Part shown: in pieces, positions 8,305 to 17,303 of the stretch
How the letters are laid out: each line of letters starts with the position of its first letter
How positions within the stretch are numbered: the first letter of the stretch is position 1
NCBI GenBank assembly: GCA_934615145.1
Contig: CAKTTM010000004.1
Span: 1-19,274, forward strand
From: an uncultured Clostridia bacterium
Lineage (GTDB): Bacteria; Bacillota; Clostridia; Christensenellales; Aristaeellaceae
Reading direction: 5' to 3'
Length of the DNA: 19,274 bases
Made by a program: the position numbers and the translations under genes
Notes under the pieces: model-generated
Database searches by the model: none
Told to the model about the DNA's origin: nothing
The model's input: the letters and a program-made list of their open reading frames with translations, nothing else

Positions 8305-8341
8305 CAATACGCCGTCTGTCGCTCTGGCAGACGGCGTATTG
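8305..8341. terminator. Perfect 14-bp hairpin between convergent genes (possible bidirectional terminator)
   Basis: CAATACGCCGTCTG (8305-8318) pairs fully with CAGACGGCGTATTG (8328-8341) around a 9-base loop. It lies 14 bases after the clpB stop and 16 bases beyond the end of the convergent minus-strand gene. Neither side has a run of T, so it is not a standard intrinsic terminator. It may act as a weak terminator in both directions or as a 3'-end stabiliser. Confidence 0.6.
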
Positions 8342-8357
8342 GCGATTATCAGGCATC

Positions 8358-8972
8358 TTACTTGGTTGGACTTGGCGCCGCCGTGTTGGTCGGCGCTGCC
8401 TCCGTGGCCTTGGCGGCTGGCGCTTCTGTCGCTGCCTTTGCCGGCTCGGAGGGCTTGGTTTCCTCGGCAGGCACGGCGGTGGCGGCCGCCGTGGGTGCTG
8501 GTGTTCTGGTAACCTCAGGGGCTTTGGTGGCCTCGGGCGTCTTGGTAGCCTCGGGTGTCTTGCTGGCCTCCGGCGCCTTAGTAGCCTTGGGCTCAATCGT
8601 CGGACTGCCCTTGAGCTCGGGGGTGGGGCTAGGCGCCGGGCTGGCCGTGGGTTCAGGCGTGGGGCTAGGCGGCGCCTCTAGACCGATCACCGCGCCAACC
8701 TCTTCCAGGTCCACCAGGGTCTTGACCAGCACGCTGCGCACTGAGCCCAGGCCCTTGACAACACGGCTACGCTCGGTCTCCCAGGTCTGTTTCTCCTCTT
8801 TGAGGCGCGTGAGCTCTTCGCTGAGCTCCTGCTTTTCCTGCGTCAGGCTCTCTACCAGCTGCTGGGCATCGCTCAGCTGGCGGCCGGTGCCGGCGCTCCG
8901 CACGATCATCACGCCCAAGATCACCAGGCACAGGACCAGGGCAGCTGCCCAAGCATAGCTTGTCTTCTTCAT
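8358..8972 (-). CDS. Membrane-anchored coiled-coil protein with Pro/Thr/Ala-rich C-terminal tail, function unknown
   Basis: I do not recognise a family for this 204-residue protein. Residues 1-25 (MKKTSYAWAAALVLCLVILG) form a signal anchor or a single membrane helix. Residues about 33-75 are a charged, heptad-like coiled coil (LVESLTQEKQELSEELTRLK). The segment around 75-98 (VLVKTLVDLEEVGAVIGLEA) may fold as a helix. From residue 99 to the end it is a low-complexity tail rich in P, T, A, E and K, with repeats of the type T-P-E-A-T-K. The likely topology is a short cytoplasmic end with the coiled coil and extended tail outside the membrane. There is no sorting motif, and no cysteine for lipid attachment. 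Translation starts at 8972, behind an AAAGGG site. It is convergent with clpB and divergent from pgsA. Confidence 0.75.
   Translation of the reverse strand: MKKTSYAWAAALVLCLVILGVMIVRSAGTGRQLSDAQQLVESLTQEKQELSEELTRLKEEKQTWETERSRVVKGLGSVRSVLVKTLVDLEEVGAVIGLEAPPSPTPEPTASPAPSPTPELKGSPTIEPKATKAPEASKTPEATKTPEATKAPEVTRTPAPTAAATAVPAEETKPSEPAKAATEAPAAKATEAAPTNTAAPSPTK
8509..8592 (-). repeat. Imperfect 18-bp tandem repeat coding for T-P-E-A-T-K units
   Basis: About 4.6 copies of an 18-base unit lie in a row at 8509, 8527, 8545, 8563 and 8581 (partial), for example GTGGCCTCGGGCGTCTTG and GTAGCCTCGGGTGTCTTG. Read on the minus strand each unit encodes six residues close to T-P-E-A-T-K. Such tracts vary in copy number by slippage and keep the frame because the unit is a multiple of three. 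Confidence 0.8.
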
Positions 8973-9052
8973 CGTTATCGCCCTTTCTGACTATCTGATT
9001 GACTGTGAGTATCTTATCATACTTACATTGTTTTGTATACGCGTCTGAGCCA

Positions 9053-9082
9053 TTGCCGCCGCTTTGCGGCGCGTGTTATAAT
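9053..9082 (+). promoter_or_regulatory. Probable promoter of pgsA-guaB
   Basis: A perfect -10 box TATAAT (9077-9082) stands 18 bases after a weaker -35 TTGCCG (9053-9058). The spacer contains the inverted repeat CGCCGC-TTT-GCGGCG (9057-9071). The predicted start near 9089 leaves a short leader with the AAAGGAG ribosome site before the ATG at 9108. Confidence 0.55.
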
Positions 9083-9107
9083 ACGCAAAGCCCAGAAAGG
9101 AGCAGCC

Positions 9108-11157
<2,050 letters not shown>

Positions 11158-11177
11158 GCCCGCCACAGACAACACGA

Positions 11178-11215
11178 AGTCGGCTGCCGCACATTCTGCG
11201 GCAGCCGACTTTTTT
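11178..11215 (+). terminator. Intrinsic terminator after guaB
   Basis: AGTCGGCTGCCGCA (11178-11191) pairs perfectly over 14 bases with TGCGGCAGCCGACT (11197-11210) around a 5-base loop, and is followed by a run of six T (11210-11215). It ends the pgsA-guaB unit. On the other strand there is no T run, but the hairpin lies just beyond potD and may help to stop that transcript too. Confidence 0.92.
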
Positions 11216-11233
11216 GTATGGTTCTATTGTTGC

Positions 11234-12277
11234 TTATTTCGCGTTCTTGACTTGCGCCCAGAGCGTATTGTAGATGGTGATGTAGTCTTGGATGTCGTGG
11301 AAGAACTCGCAGTTGTCGATGATCTCCTGGGGCGGGTTGAGGTTGGGGTTGTTCAGGTAGTCCTCGCCCATCAGGTCGATGGCGGCCTGGTTGGGGGAGG
11401 AATACTCGATGTACTCAGCGTTCATCTGTGCCACATCGGGCCGGCAGAGGAAGTCGATGAAGGCATGGGCGTTCTCGGGGTTCTTGGCGGCCTTGGGCAC
11501 CACCATGCCGTCGACCCATATGTTGCTGCCCTCCTTGGGCACCACATAGGCCAGGTTTTCATTGAGGTTGATGGCATACTGGGCATCGCCCGACCACACC
11601 ACGCCCATGATCGCCTCGCCTGCCACCATCTTGTCCTTGGTCTCGTCCACCTGATAGGCCTTGACCACCTTGTCTTCCTTCTGCTTGATCAGCAGCTGGG
11701 TGGCCGCCTGCAGCTCAGCGGGGTTGCGGGTGTTCATGGAGTAGCCCAGGTACTTCAGCGCCAGGCCCAGCGAATCGCGGATGGAATCCAGCATGAAGAC
11801 CTCGCCCTTGTACTCCTCGCCAAACAGCGCGCCCCAGCTGTCAATGGGACCATTGACGCGGGTACTGTCGTAGAGGATGCCCACCGTGCCCCACATGTAG
11901 GGGACGGAGTAGACGGCGCCCTCGTCATAGCTGGGGTTCTCCAGCCAGTCCACGGTGTTGACCGCGTTTGGCACCAGGCTCTTGTCAAGGGGCATCAGCA
12001 GATCTTCCTTGACGAAGCGCTCGATGGCATAGTCCGAGGGGAAGACCACATCAAAGGCGGCAGGGTTGGTGCGCACCTGCACCATCATGTCCTCATTGGT
12101 GGTAAAGCGCATGTAGTTGACCTTGATGCCGGTCTCCTCTTCAAACAGGGCGATGGCATCAGGGTTGATGTAATCTTCCCAGTTAAATACATTGACCACC
12201 TTGGTCTGTGCCTGCGCCACAGGCAGCAGGGAGAGGGCCATCAGCAGGGCCAGTGTCAGGGCAAACAGTTTCTTCAT
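11234..12277 (-). CDS. potD: Spermidine/putrescine ABC transporter substrate-binding protein
   Basis: A 347-residue extracytoplasmic binding protein that delivers polyamines to the PotBC channel. It has a classical signal peptide (MKKLFALTLALLMALSLLPV) with likely cleavage after AQA. The mature part starts with VVNVFNWEDYINPDAIALFE, typical of PotD/PotF. Other family stretches are FDVVFPSDYAIERF, YMWGTVGILYD, GVVWSGDAQYA and IWVDGMVVPKAAKNPENAHAF. Most Gram-positive PotD proteins carry a lipobox cysteine at the cleavage site; none is visible here. It is last in the operon, behind a strong aaggagg site that overlaps the potC stop region. Spermidine or putrescine is inferred from the family; the exact ligand cannot be read. 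Confidence 0.93.
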   Translation of the reverse strand: MKKLFALTLALLMALSLLPVAQAQTKVVNVFNWEDYINPDAIALFEEETGIKVNYMRFTTNEDMMVQVRTNPAAFDVVFPSDYAIERFVKEDLLMPLDKSLVPNAVNTVDWLENPSYDEGAVYSVPYMWGTVGILYDSTRVNGPIDSWGALFGEEYKGEVFMLDSIRDSLGLALKYLGYSMNTRNPAELQAATQLLIKQKEDKVVKAYQVDETKDKMVAGEAIMGVVWSGDAQYAINLNENLAYVVPKEGSNIWVDGMVVPKAAKNPENAHAFIDFLCRPDVAQMNAEYIEYSSPNQAAIDLMGEDYLNNPNLNPPQEIIDNCEFFHDIQDYITIYNTLWAQVKNAK

Positions 12278-12290
12278 TCGGGTTTCCTCC

Positions 12291-13058
12291 TTAGTCTTTG
12301 GTTTGGCTTGTGCGGTAGTTAACGGCCAACAGCAGCACCAGCAAGGCCATAAACATCAGCGCCGACAGCGCGTTCATCGTGGGCTTGATGCCCTTGCGGG
12401 CCTCGGAGTAGATGAGGGTGGAGAGGTTTTGCACCAGCGGGCTTGTGGTGAAGTAGCTGATGGTAAAGTCATCCAGCGACAGCGTGAAGCTCAGCAGCCA
12501 GCCGGTGATGACGCCGGGCATGACAGCAGGCAGTATCACACGCCGCATCGCGTAGCTGGGCGTAGCCCCCAGATCCAGCGCCGCCTCGTAGCTGTGCTTG
12601 TTCATCTCGCGCAGCTTGGGCAGTACCGAGAGCACCACATAAGGGGTGTCAAAGGTGATGTGCGCCAGCAGCATGGTGACATAGCCCCGCTCCATGCGGC
12701 TGAAGATGAACAGCAGCATCAGCGAGATACCCGTCACGATGTCGGGCATGGTCATTGGGATGTTGGTCAGCGTCATCATCAGGCCCTGGGGCCGCCTGCT
12801 CATGGCGTTGATGCCAATGGCGGCTGCTGTGCCAATGATGGTGGAGACCAAGGCGGCCAGCAGGGCAATGGTCACCGTCACATACAGCGCCTGCATGATC
12901 GAGGGGCTGTTGACCAGCTCCTGATACCAGCGGAAGCTGAAGCCCTCCCACTTGGCGCGGCTGACGCCGGCGTTGAAGCTCTGTACGATCAGGATGATGA
13001 TGGGCACATAAAGAAACAGCAGGATCAGTGTCAGATAACCGCGCTTGAGTGCTTTCAT
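12291..13058 (-). CDS. potC: Spermidine/putrescine ABC transporter permease PotC
   Basis: A 255-residue inner membrane protein with six predicted helices, forming one half of the polyamine channel. The BPD_transp_1 coupling motif is present as EAALDLGATPSYAMRRVILP followed by AVMPGV; this cytoplasmic loop docks on PotA. PotC-type features are FLYVPIIILIVQSFNAG near the start, 'WYQELVNSPSIMQAL' in the first outside loop, and 'SLDDFTISYFTT' near the end. The ATG overlaps the potB stop by one base (TGATG), so translation is coupled. Length is normal for the family. Confidence 0.94.
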   Translation of the reverse strand: MKALKRGYLTLILLFLYVPIIILIVQSFNAGVSRAKWEGFSFRWYQELVNSPSIMQALYVTVTIALLAALVSTIIGTAAAIGINAMSRRPQGLMMTLTNIPMTMPDIVTGISLMLLFIFSRMERGYVTMLLAHITFDTPYVVLSVLPKLREMNKHSYEAALDLGATPSYAMRRVILPAVMPGVITGWLLSFTLSLDDFTISYFTTSPLVQNLSTLIYSEARKGIKPTMNALSALMFMALLVLLLAVNYRTSQTKD

Positions 13059-14050
13059 CAGATCATGCTCCCCCCTTCGCCCTCAGGATCCACGCGCCTG
13101 AGCAGCCCCAGGCTGAAGAGTATCAGCACCATCATGATCAGGCTCAGCGCGCTGCCCACATTCCAGTCGTCAGCCGTCAGGAAAGTGCGCTCGATCAGGT
13201 CGCCGAACATCTCGGTGTTGCCACCGCCCAGCACCCTGGGGATAAAGAAGGTGGTCACCGAGGGCATGAAGACCATCGTAATGCCTGACACGATGCCCGG
13301 CATGCTGATGGGGAAGGTGACCTTCCAGAAAGTCTTCCACTCGTTTGCGCCCAGATCCTGCGAGGCCTCCGACAGCCTGCCATCCTGCTTGCTCAGCGCG
13401 TTGTAGATGGGGAAGACCATGAAGGGCAGGAAGTTATAGACCATGCCCAGCAGCACCGCCTGAGAGTTGTACATCAGCTGCACCTTGCCAAAGCCCAGGG
13501 CCTTGAGCAGGGAATTGATCAAGCCATTATCCTCCAGCAGGCTCATCCAGGCGATGGTGCGCAGCAGGAAGTTCATCCACATGGGGATGATGAAGAGCAC
13601 CACGATGGTGGCACCCAGCTTGAAGCTGCGGTCGGCCATGATCAGCGCGGCCGGATAGCCCAGGAACAGCGATATCAGCGTGCACAGCAGGGCCATCCAC
13701 AGCGAATAGACCAGTGTGTCCACATTGACCGTTCCCCTGGCGCCCATGCCCAGCAGCTCAGGGTCAAAGCCCTGGGCCAGCAGCTCCGCCTTCATGCCGC
13801 GGTTGGAGTCCCAGAAGTTGGCAAAGTTTTCCAGCGTGAAGCTGCCCGCCTTGTCGGTAAAGGCATAGTAGCCGATCAGCAGCAGCGGGATGACGGTGAA
13901 GACCACCATCCACAGCCCGTAGGGCCAGGCGTAGAGCGAGCGATGCACGCCCCGGTGCCGTCTGAGGCTGATTACCAGCATGGCCACAAAGCCAGCCAGG
14001 CACAGGCCCATCAGCCAGTATCCCCAGGCGGGGACGGCCAGATTGTTCAT
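13058..14050 (-). CDS. potB: Spermidine/putrescine ABC transporter permease PotB
   Basis: A 330-residue inner membrane protein, the other half of the channel. The coupling loop reads [20 protein letters not shown] then ISMPGI. Further family stretches are [18 protein letters not shown], '[20 protein letters not shown]', [20 protein letters not shown] and [12 protein letters not shown]. It is longer than a usual PotB (about 280-290 residues) because of an extra N-terminal hydrophobic helix (about 9-30, [20 protein letters not shown]) before the normal first helix (about 43-66). The ATG overlaps the potA stop (ATGA). No good ribosome site decides for a later start, so the extra helix may be real, but an internal start cannot be excluded. 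Confidence 0.92.
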   Translation of the reverse strand: MNNLAVPAWGYWLMGLCLAGFVAMLVISLRRHRGVHRSLYAWPYGLWMVVFTVIPLLLIGYYAFTDKAGSFTLENFANFWDSNRGMKAELLAQGFDPELLGMGARGTVNVDTLVYSLWMALLCTLISLFLGYPAALIMADRSFKLGATIVVLFIIPMWMNFLLRTIAWMSLLEDNGLINSLLKALGFGKVQLMYNSQAVLLGMVYNFLPFMVFPIYNALSKQDGRLSEASQDLGANEWKTFWKVTFPISMPGIVSGITMVFMPSVTTFFIPRVLGGGNTEMFGDLIERTFLTADDWNVGSALSLIMMVLILFSLGLLRRVDPEGEGGSMI

Positions 14051-15108
14051 GGCGCCTGCTCCTCCTGCATGGGCCGCATGATGTGTATGTTAAAGGGCAC
14101 GATGGACAGGCCCACTGTGGAGCCCTCCGGCTGCATGCTGGTGGAGTGCACCTTCCAGCCAAAGCCGCCGGCATCGATCACCATCTCGTAGTGGACGCCC
14201 TTGAAAAGCACCGACTTGACCTGGCCGGTCAGCTGGCCAACGTCCTCGCCCACGATCAGGATGTCCTCCGGGCGTATCAACACATCCACCGGCGCGTCCT
14301 TGCCAAAGCCAAAGTCAACACAGGTAAAGTTGGTGCCGCAGAAGTTGACCAGCTCGTCGCGCACCATGCGCCCGCGGATGATGTTGCTCTCGCCGATGAA
14401 GTTGGCCACAAAGGCGGACTTGGGCTCATCATAGATATGCTTGGGCGTGCCGATCTGCTGGATGAAGCCATCCTTCATCACCACGATGGTGTCCGACATC
14501 GTCAGCGCCTCTTCCTGGTCGTGGGTGACAAAGATGAAGGTGATGCCCAGATGCTGCTGCATGCGCTTGAGCTCCAGCTGCATGTCCTTGCGCAGTTTCA
14601 GGTCCAGCGCGCCCAGTGGCTCGTCGAGCAGCAGCACCTCGGGCTCATTGATCAGTGCCCTCGCGATGGCAACACGCTGCTGCTGGCCGCCCGAGAGGGA
14701 GTCCACCTTGCGCTTGCCGTAGTTTTTCAGGTTGACCAGCTCCAGCATCTTGGCCACCTTGCCCTCGATCTCGTCCTTGGGGCGCTTGGCCACCTTGAGG
14801 CCAAAGGCAATGTTCTCAAACACATTCAGATGCGGAAAGAGCGCGTATTTCTGAAACACCGTGTTGACACGCCGCTTGTAGGGCGGCAGCCTGGTGATAT
14901 CCTGCTTGTCAAACATGACCTTGCCGGTGGTGGGCATCTCAAAGCCGCCGATGATGCGCAGCGTGGTGGTCTTGCCGCAGCCAGAGGGTCCCAGCAGCGT
15001 CAAAAACTCATTCTTGCGCACATACATGTTGATATCAGACAGCACAACGGTGCCGTCGTATTCCTTGGAGATGTTCTCCAGCGTGATCAGCTGCGGTTGC
15101 TCCTGCAT
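14047..15108 (-). CDS. potA: Spermidine/putrescine ABC transporter ATP-binding protein
   Basis: A 353-residue ATPase that powers polyamine uptake through PotBC. Walker A is GPSGCGKT (40-47), the Q-loop is [13 protein letters not shown], the signature is LSGGQQQR, Walker B is LLLDEP with LGALD, and the switch histidine is in [10 protein letters not shown]. The C-terminal third (from about residue 240: '[12 protein letters not shown]', '[12 protein letters not shown]') is the regulatory TOBE domain of the MalK/PotA group. Translation starts behind GGAGG, 14 bases after the regulator gene. All motifs are canonical, unlike the ABC ATPase at 3506-4393. Confidence 0.95.
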   Translation of the reverse strand: MQEQPQLITLENISKEYDGTVVLSDINMYVRKNEFLTLLGPSGCGKTTTLRIIGGFEMPTTGKVMFDKQDITRLPPYKRRVNTVFQKYALFPHLNVFENIAFGLKVAKRPKDEIEGKVAKMLELVNLKNYGKRKVDSLSGGQQQRVAIARALINEPEVLLLDEPLGALDLKLRKDMQLELKRMQQHLGITFIFVTHDQEEALTMSDTIVVMKDGFIQQIGTPKHIYDEPKSAFVANFIGESNIIRGRMVRDELVNFCGTNFTCVDFGFGKDAPVDVLIRPEDILIVGEDVGQLTGQVKSVLFKGVHYEMVIDAGGFGWKVHSTSMQPEGSTVGLSIVPFNIHIMRPMQEEQAP

Positions 15109-15122
15109 GGCTGCCTCCAGGT

Positions 15123-15665
15123 TCAGAATGATGGCGGGGTGGATACCCAGATGAAGCGCGCCGCCCGCTTGGCACGGTTCATGACATAGTGCGGTTCTTT
15201 GGGGTGCAGGCAGAAGCTTTCCCCCGCCTTGACGCGATGGCGCTTGTCCCCCAGCACCAGCTCAATGGCGCCGCTGAGAACATACCCAAACTCCTCCCCA
15301 TCGTGGGGGGGGATGGTCTGCGTCTGGCCGCCCTGGTGCAGGGTGACCAGCATTGGCTCCATCTGGTTCTTCTGCGCGCTGGGCACCAGCCAGGTGATAC
15401 TGCCCTTGAGCGCCTGCTCGTCCTCCTTGGTGAACAGATCCTCCTGGGAGAACACAATCTTCTCGTCCACGGCGTCTGAGAAAAAGGCGGTCAAGCTGCT
15501 GCCCAGGCACTCCAGCAGGTCCATCAGGGTGGCAATGGATGGTGAGGTCAGGTTGTTCTCCACCTGGGAGATGAAGCCCTTGCTCAGCTCCGCCCTGTCG
15601 GCCAGCTCCTCCTGGGTCAGATTGTGCGACAGCCGCAGCCGCCGCAGTTTGGCACCAATGTCCAT
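15123..15665 (-). CDS. XRE-family transcriptional regulator with C-terminal cupin domain (PuuR-like)
   Basis: A 180-residue DNA-binding protein. Residues about 5-60 form an XRE helix-turn-helix ([45 protein letters not shown]). Residues about 108-175 form a small cupin barrel ([37 protein letters not shown]) that probably binds a small ligand. Regulators of this build, such as PuuR of E. coli, control polyamine use, and in Gram-positives one often precedes potABCD. It is the first gene of this operon, with AAGGAG before the ATG. Its promoter carries inverted and direct TAAACC repeats, which fits negative autoregulation of the whole operon. The ligand, perhaps a polyamine, is inferred from context. 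Confidence 0.93.
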   Translation of the reverse strand: MDIGAKLRRLRLSHNLTQEELADRAELSKGFISQVENNLTSPSIATLMDLLECLGSSLTAFFSDAVDEKIVFSQEDLFTKEDEQALKGSITWLVPSAQKNQMEPMLVTLHQGGQTQTIPPHDGEEFGYVLSGAIELVLGDKRHRVKAGESFCLHPKEPHYVMNRAKRAARFIWVSTPPSF

Positions 15666-15707
15666 GCCCGCTCCTTCGCGGATACCCGCGGTCTGTTCCG
15701 CTTTTGT

Positions 15708-15751
15708 GGTTTAGAAATGCTAAACCTTCAAGCATGTTTTATTAAACCACA
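15708..15751. promoter_or_regulatory. Candidate operator of the XRE-cupin regulator
   Basis: Three copies of the half-site TAAACC occur: one inverted at 15708-15713, and two direct at 15721-15726 and 15743-15748. The first two form the palindrome GGTTTAG-AAATG-CTAAACC (15708-15726). The two direct copies are 22 bases apart, two turns of the helix. The outermost copies also give the inverted repeat TGTGGTTTA/TAAACCACA (15705-15713 with 15743-15751). The right half-site overlaps the -10 box of the pot operon, and the palindrome lies just after the start site. Confidence 0.65.
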
Positions 15752-15769
15752 GTGCTATGGCGCTGTCAA
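15741..15769 (-). promoter_or_regulatory. Promoter of the regulator-potABCD operon
   Basis: On the minus strand a perfect -35 TTGACA (15769-15764) and a -10 TTTAAT (15746-15741, five of six) are 17 bases apart. Transcription would begin near 15734, about 70 bases before the regulator ATG. The -10 box overlaps a TAAACC half-site. Confidence 0.7.
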
Positions 15770-15791
15770 TACGCCGCAAAGTAAAATCTAC

Positions 15792-15820
15792 TTGCGATAT
15801 ATGGGCAAATCACATAAGAT
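15792..15820 (+). promoter_or_regulatory. Weak candidate promoter of the formiminotransferase genes
   Basis: TTGCGA (15792-15797) and TAAGAT (15815-15820), 17 bases apart, each match four of six consensus bases. The start would fall close to the ribosome site, so this is only a candidate, and the true promoter may lie further left in the shared intergenic region. Confidence 0.3.
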
Positions 15821-15838
15821 GGCCCTGAGGTGAGGACG

Positions 15839-16735
15839 ATGGATCAGATACTGGAGTGTGTGCCCAACTATTCAGAGGGCAGGGATCTGCAGATTGTCGA
15901 ACAGCTGGTCGCGCCCTTCCGCGGCAGGCCGGGTGTTAAGCTGCTGGACTATTCAAGCGACCCGGATCACAACCGCTCGGTGGCCACCGTGGTGGGCGAG
16001 CCGGAGAAGCTGCGCGATGCGGTGATCGACAGCATTGGTGAGGCGGTGCGCCTGATCGACTTAAACCAGCACAAAGGCCAGCACCTACGCATGGGCTGCA
16101 TTGATGTGGTGCCCTTTATCCCGCTGCGTGGCTGCACGATGGAGACGGCCGACAGCATCGCAAAGCAGGTGGCCAGCACCGCGTCAGAGCGCTTTGGCCA
16201 GCCCTTTTTCCTCTATGAGTACTCGGCCAGCGCTGCGCACAGGCAAAACCTGGCCGATATCCGGCGGGATGAGTTTGAGGGTATGGCAGATAAGATGAAA
16301 AGCCCAGATTGGCGGCCGGACTATGGCCCCGCCACCATCCATCCCACCGGCGGCGTCACCGCCATCGGCGCCAGGCAACCGCTGATCGCCTACAATATCT
16401 ACCTGAACACCCCCGATGTGGAGATCGCCACCGCCATCGCCAAGCGCGTGAGGCATTCCACCGGCGGCCTGCGCTGCGTCAAGGCGCTGGGCGTCTATAT
16501 TGAGCAGCGCGGCCTGGCCCAGGTGACGATGAACCTGACCGACTTCAGGCAGACGGCCATCTATCAGGCCTTTGAGATGGTCAAGATGGAGGCCAGGCGC
16601 TATGGCGTCGCCATCGTGAGCAGTGAGCTGATAGGCCTCATGCCCATGGAGGCCTTGGCGCAAAGCGCCGCCTACTATTTGCAGCTTGAGAACTTCTCAA
16701 TGGACATGGTGCTGGAGCACCGCATGATGGAGTAA
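15839..16735 (+). CDS. ftcD: Glutamate formiminotransferase (stand-alone N-terminal half of FTCD)
   Basis: A 298-residue enzyme that moves the formimino group of N-formiminoglutamate to tetrahydrofolate, giving glutamate and 5-formimino-THF. The N-terminal MDQILECVPNYSEGRD is a hallmark. The active-site stretch reads HKGQHLRMGCIDVVPFIP, with H82 at the same number as the catalytic histidine of the mammalian enzyme. The usual sequence is HPRMGA, so the proline and alanine are replaced here by leucine and cysteine. 'PDYGPATIHPTGGVTAIGAR' and 'YNIYLNT' are also typical. I chose the ATG at 15839, because GAGGTG lies 6 bases before it; a GTG at 15830 is possible. It forms an operon with the cyclodeaminase gene, 4 bases downstream. 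Histidine degradation is the usual source of substrate, but no hut gene is in the window. Confidence 0.92.
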   Translation: MDQILECVPNYSEGRDLQIVEQLVAPFRGRPGVKLLDYSSDPDHNRSVATVVGEPEKLRDAVIDSIGEAVRLIDLNQHKGQHLRMGCIDVVPFIPLRGCTMETADSIAKQVASTASERFGQPFFLYEYSASAAHRQNLADIRRDEFEGMADKMKSPDWRPDYGPATIHPTGGVTAIGARQPLIAYNIYLNTPDVEIATAIAKRVRHSTGGLRCVKALGVYIEQRGLAQVTMNLTDFRQTAIYQAFEMVKMEARRYGVAIVSSELIGLMPMEALAQSAAYYLQLENFSMDMVLEHRMME

Positions 16736-16739
16736 GCGC

Positions 16740-17303
16740 ATGGATTTCAAAGATCTGCCATTAAGTCGATTGACTGATCTGATCGCCCTGCCCAGCCCTT
16801 CGCCAGGCGGCGGCGCCGTCTGCGCGCTGACGGCTGCCATGGCGGCAGGCATCGTGGCCATGGTCAGCGGCCTGGGCAAGGCGGCGGGCACGCCCTCCGC
16901 GCGCGCGCGGGTGCAGCAGGCACTGGCCCTGCGCGACAGCCTGCTGGACGACGCGCAGCGCGACAGCGACAGCTACGCCGCCTATATGCAGGCCAAGGCG
17001 CTGCCGCCCGGCCCCGACAAAGAGGCCCAGGTGGAGGCGGCGCTGAAGGCGGCCATCGATGTGCCGCTGGAGATCGCCACCCGCGCGCTGCAGGTGCTGC
17101 CCATCATGGAGGAGGCCAGGCCCCACTGCCCGCGCAGCGCGCTGCCCGATGCCCAGGTGGCAGGCCTGCTGCTCCGCGCGGCGGCCAAGGGCTGCATTCT
17201 CAACGCCCGCATCAACCTGACCATGCTCAAAAATGAGGCCAGCCGCGCACTCAATCTGGCCTATGCCGACAGCCTGGAGCGCGAGGCCGACGTGCACGCT
17301 TAG
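16740..17303 (+). CDS. fchA: Formimidoyltetrahydrofolate cyclodeaminase
   Basis: A 187-residue protein that should release ammonia from 5-formimino-THF and give 5,10-methenyl-THF, completing the step begun by the preceding gene. The N-terminal PSPSPGGGAVCALTAAMAAG is the conserved FTCD cyclodeaminase motif (TPTPGGGS/A), followed by mostly helical sequence (DSDSYAAYMQAKALP, IDVPLEIATRALQVLP). In animals both activities are one protein; here they are two genes, as in several bacteria. GGAG in the end of the upstream gene serves as ribosome site. The stop overlaps the convergent end of the MutS-like gene by 4 bases. The protein is slightly shorter than some family members (about 200-210). Confidence 0.9.
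   Translation: MDFKDLPLSRLTDLIALPSPSPGGGAVCALTAAMAAGIVAMVSGLGKAAGTPSARARVQQALALRDSLLDDAQRDSDSYAAYMQAKALPPGPDKEAQVEAALKAAIDVPLEIATRALQVLPIMEEARPHCPRSALPDAQVAGLLLRAAAKGCILNARINLTMLKNEASRALNLAYADSLEREADVHA

Noticed and set aside
8509..8592. Tandem repeat as a possible CRISPR-like array
   Set aside because: Units are 18 bases and directly adjacent with no spacers; they encode a repeated peptide in frame.
12192..13406. A 404-codon plus-strand frame opposite potD, potC and potB
   Set aside because: It crosses three genes on the other strand that all have intact motifs and overlapping starts; shadow only.
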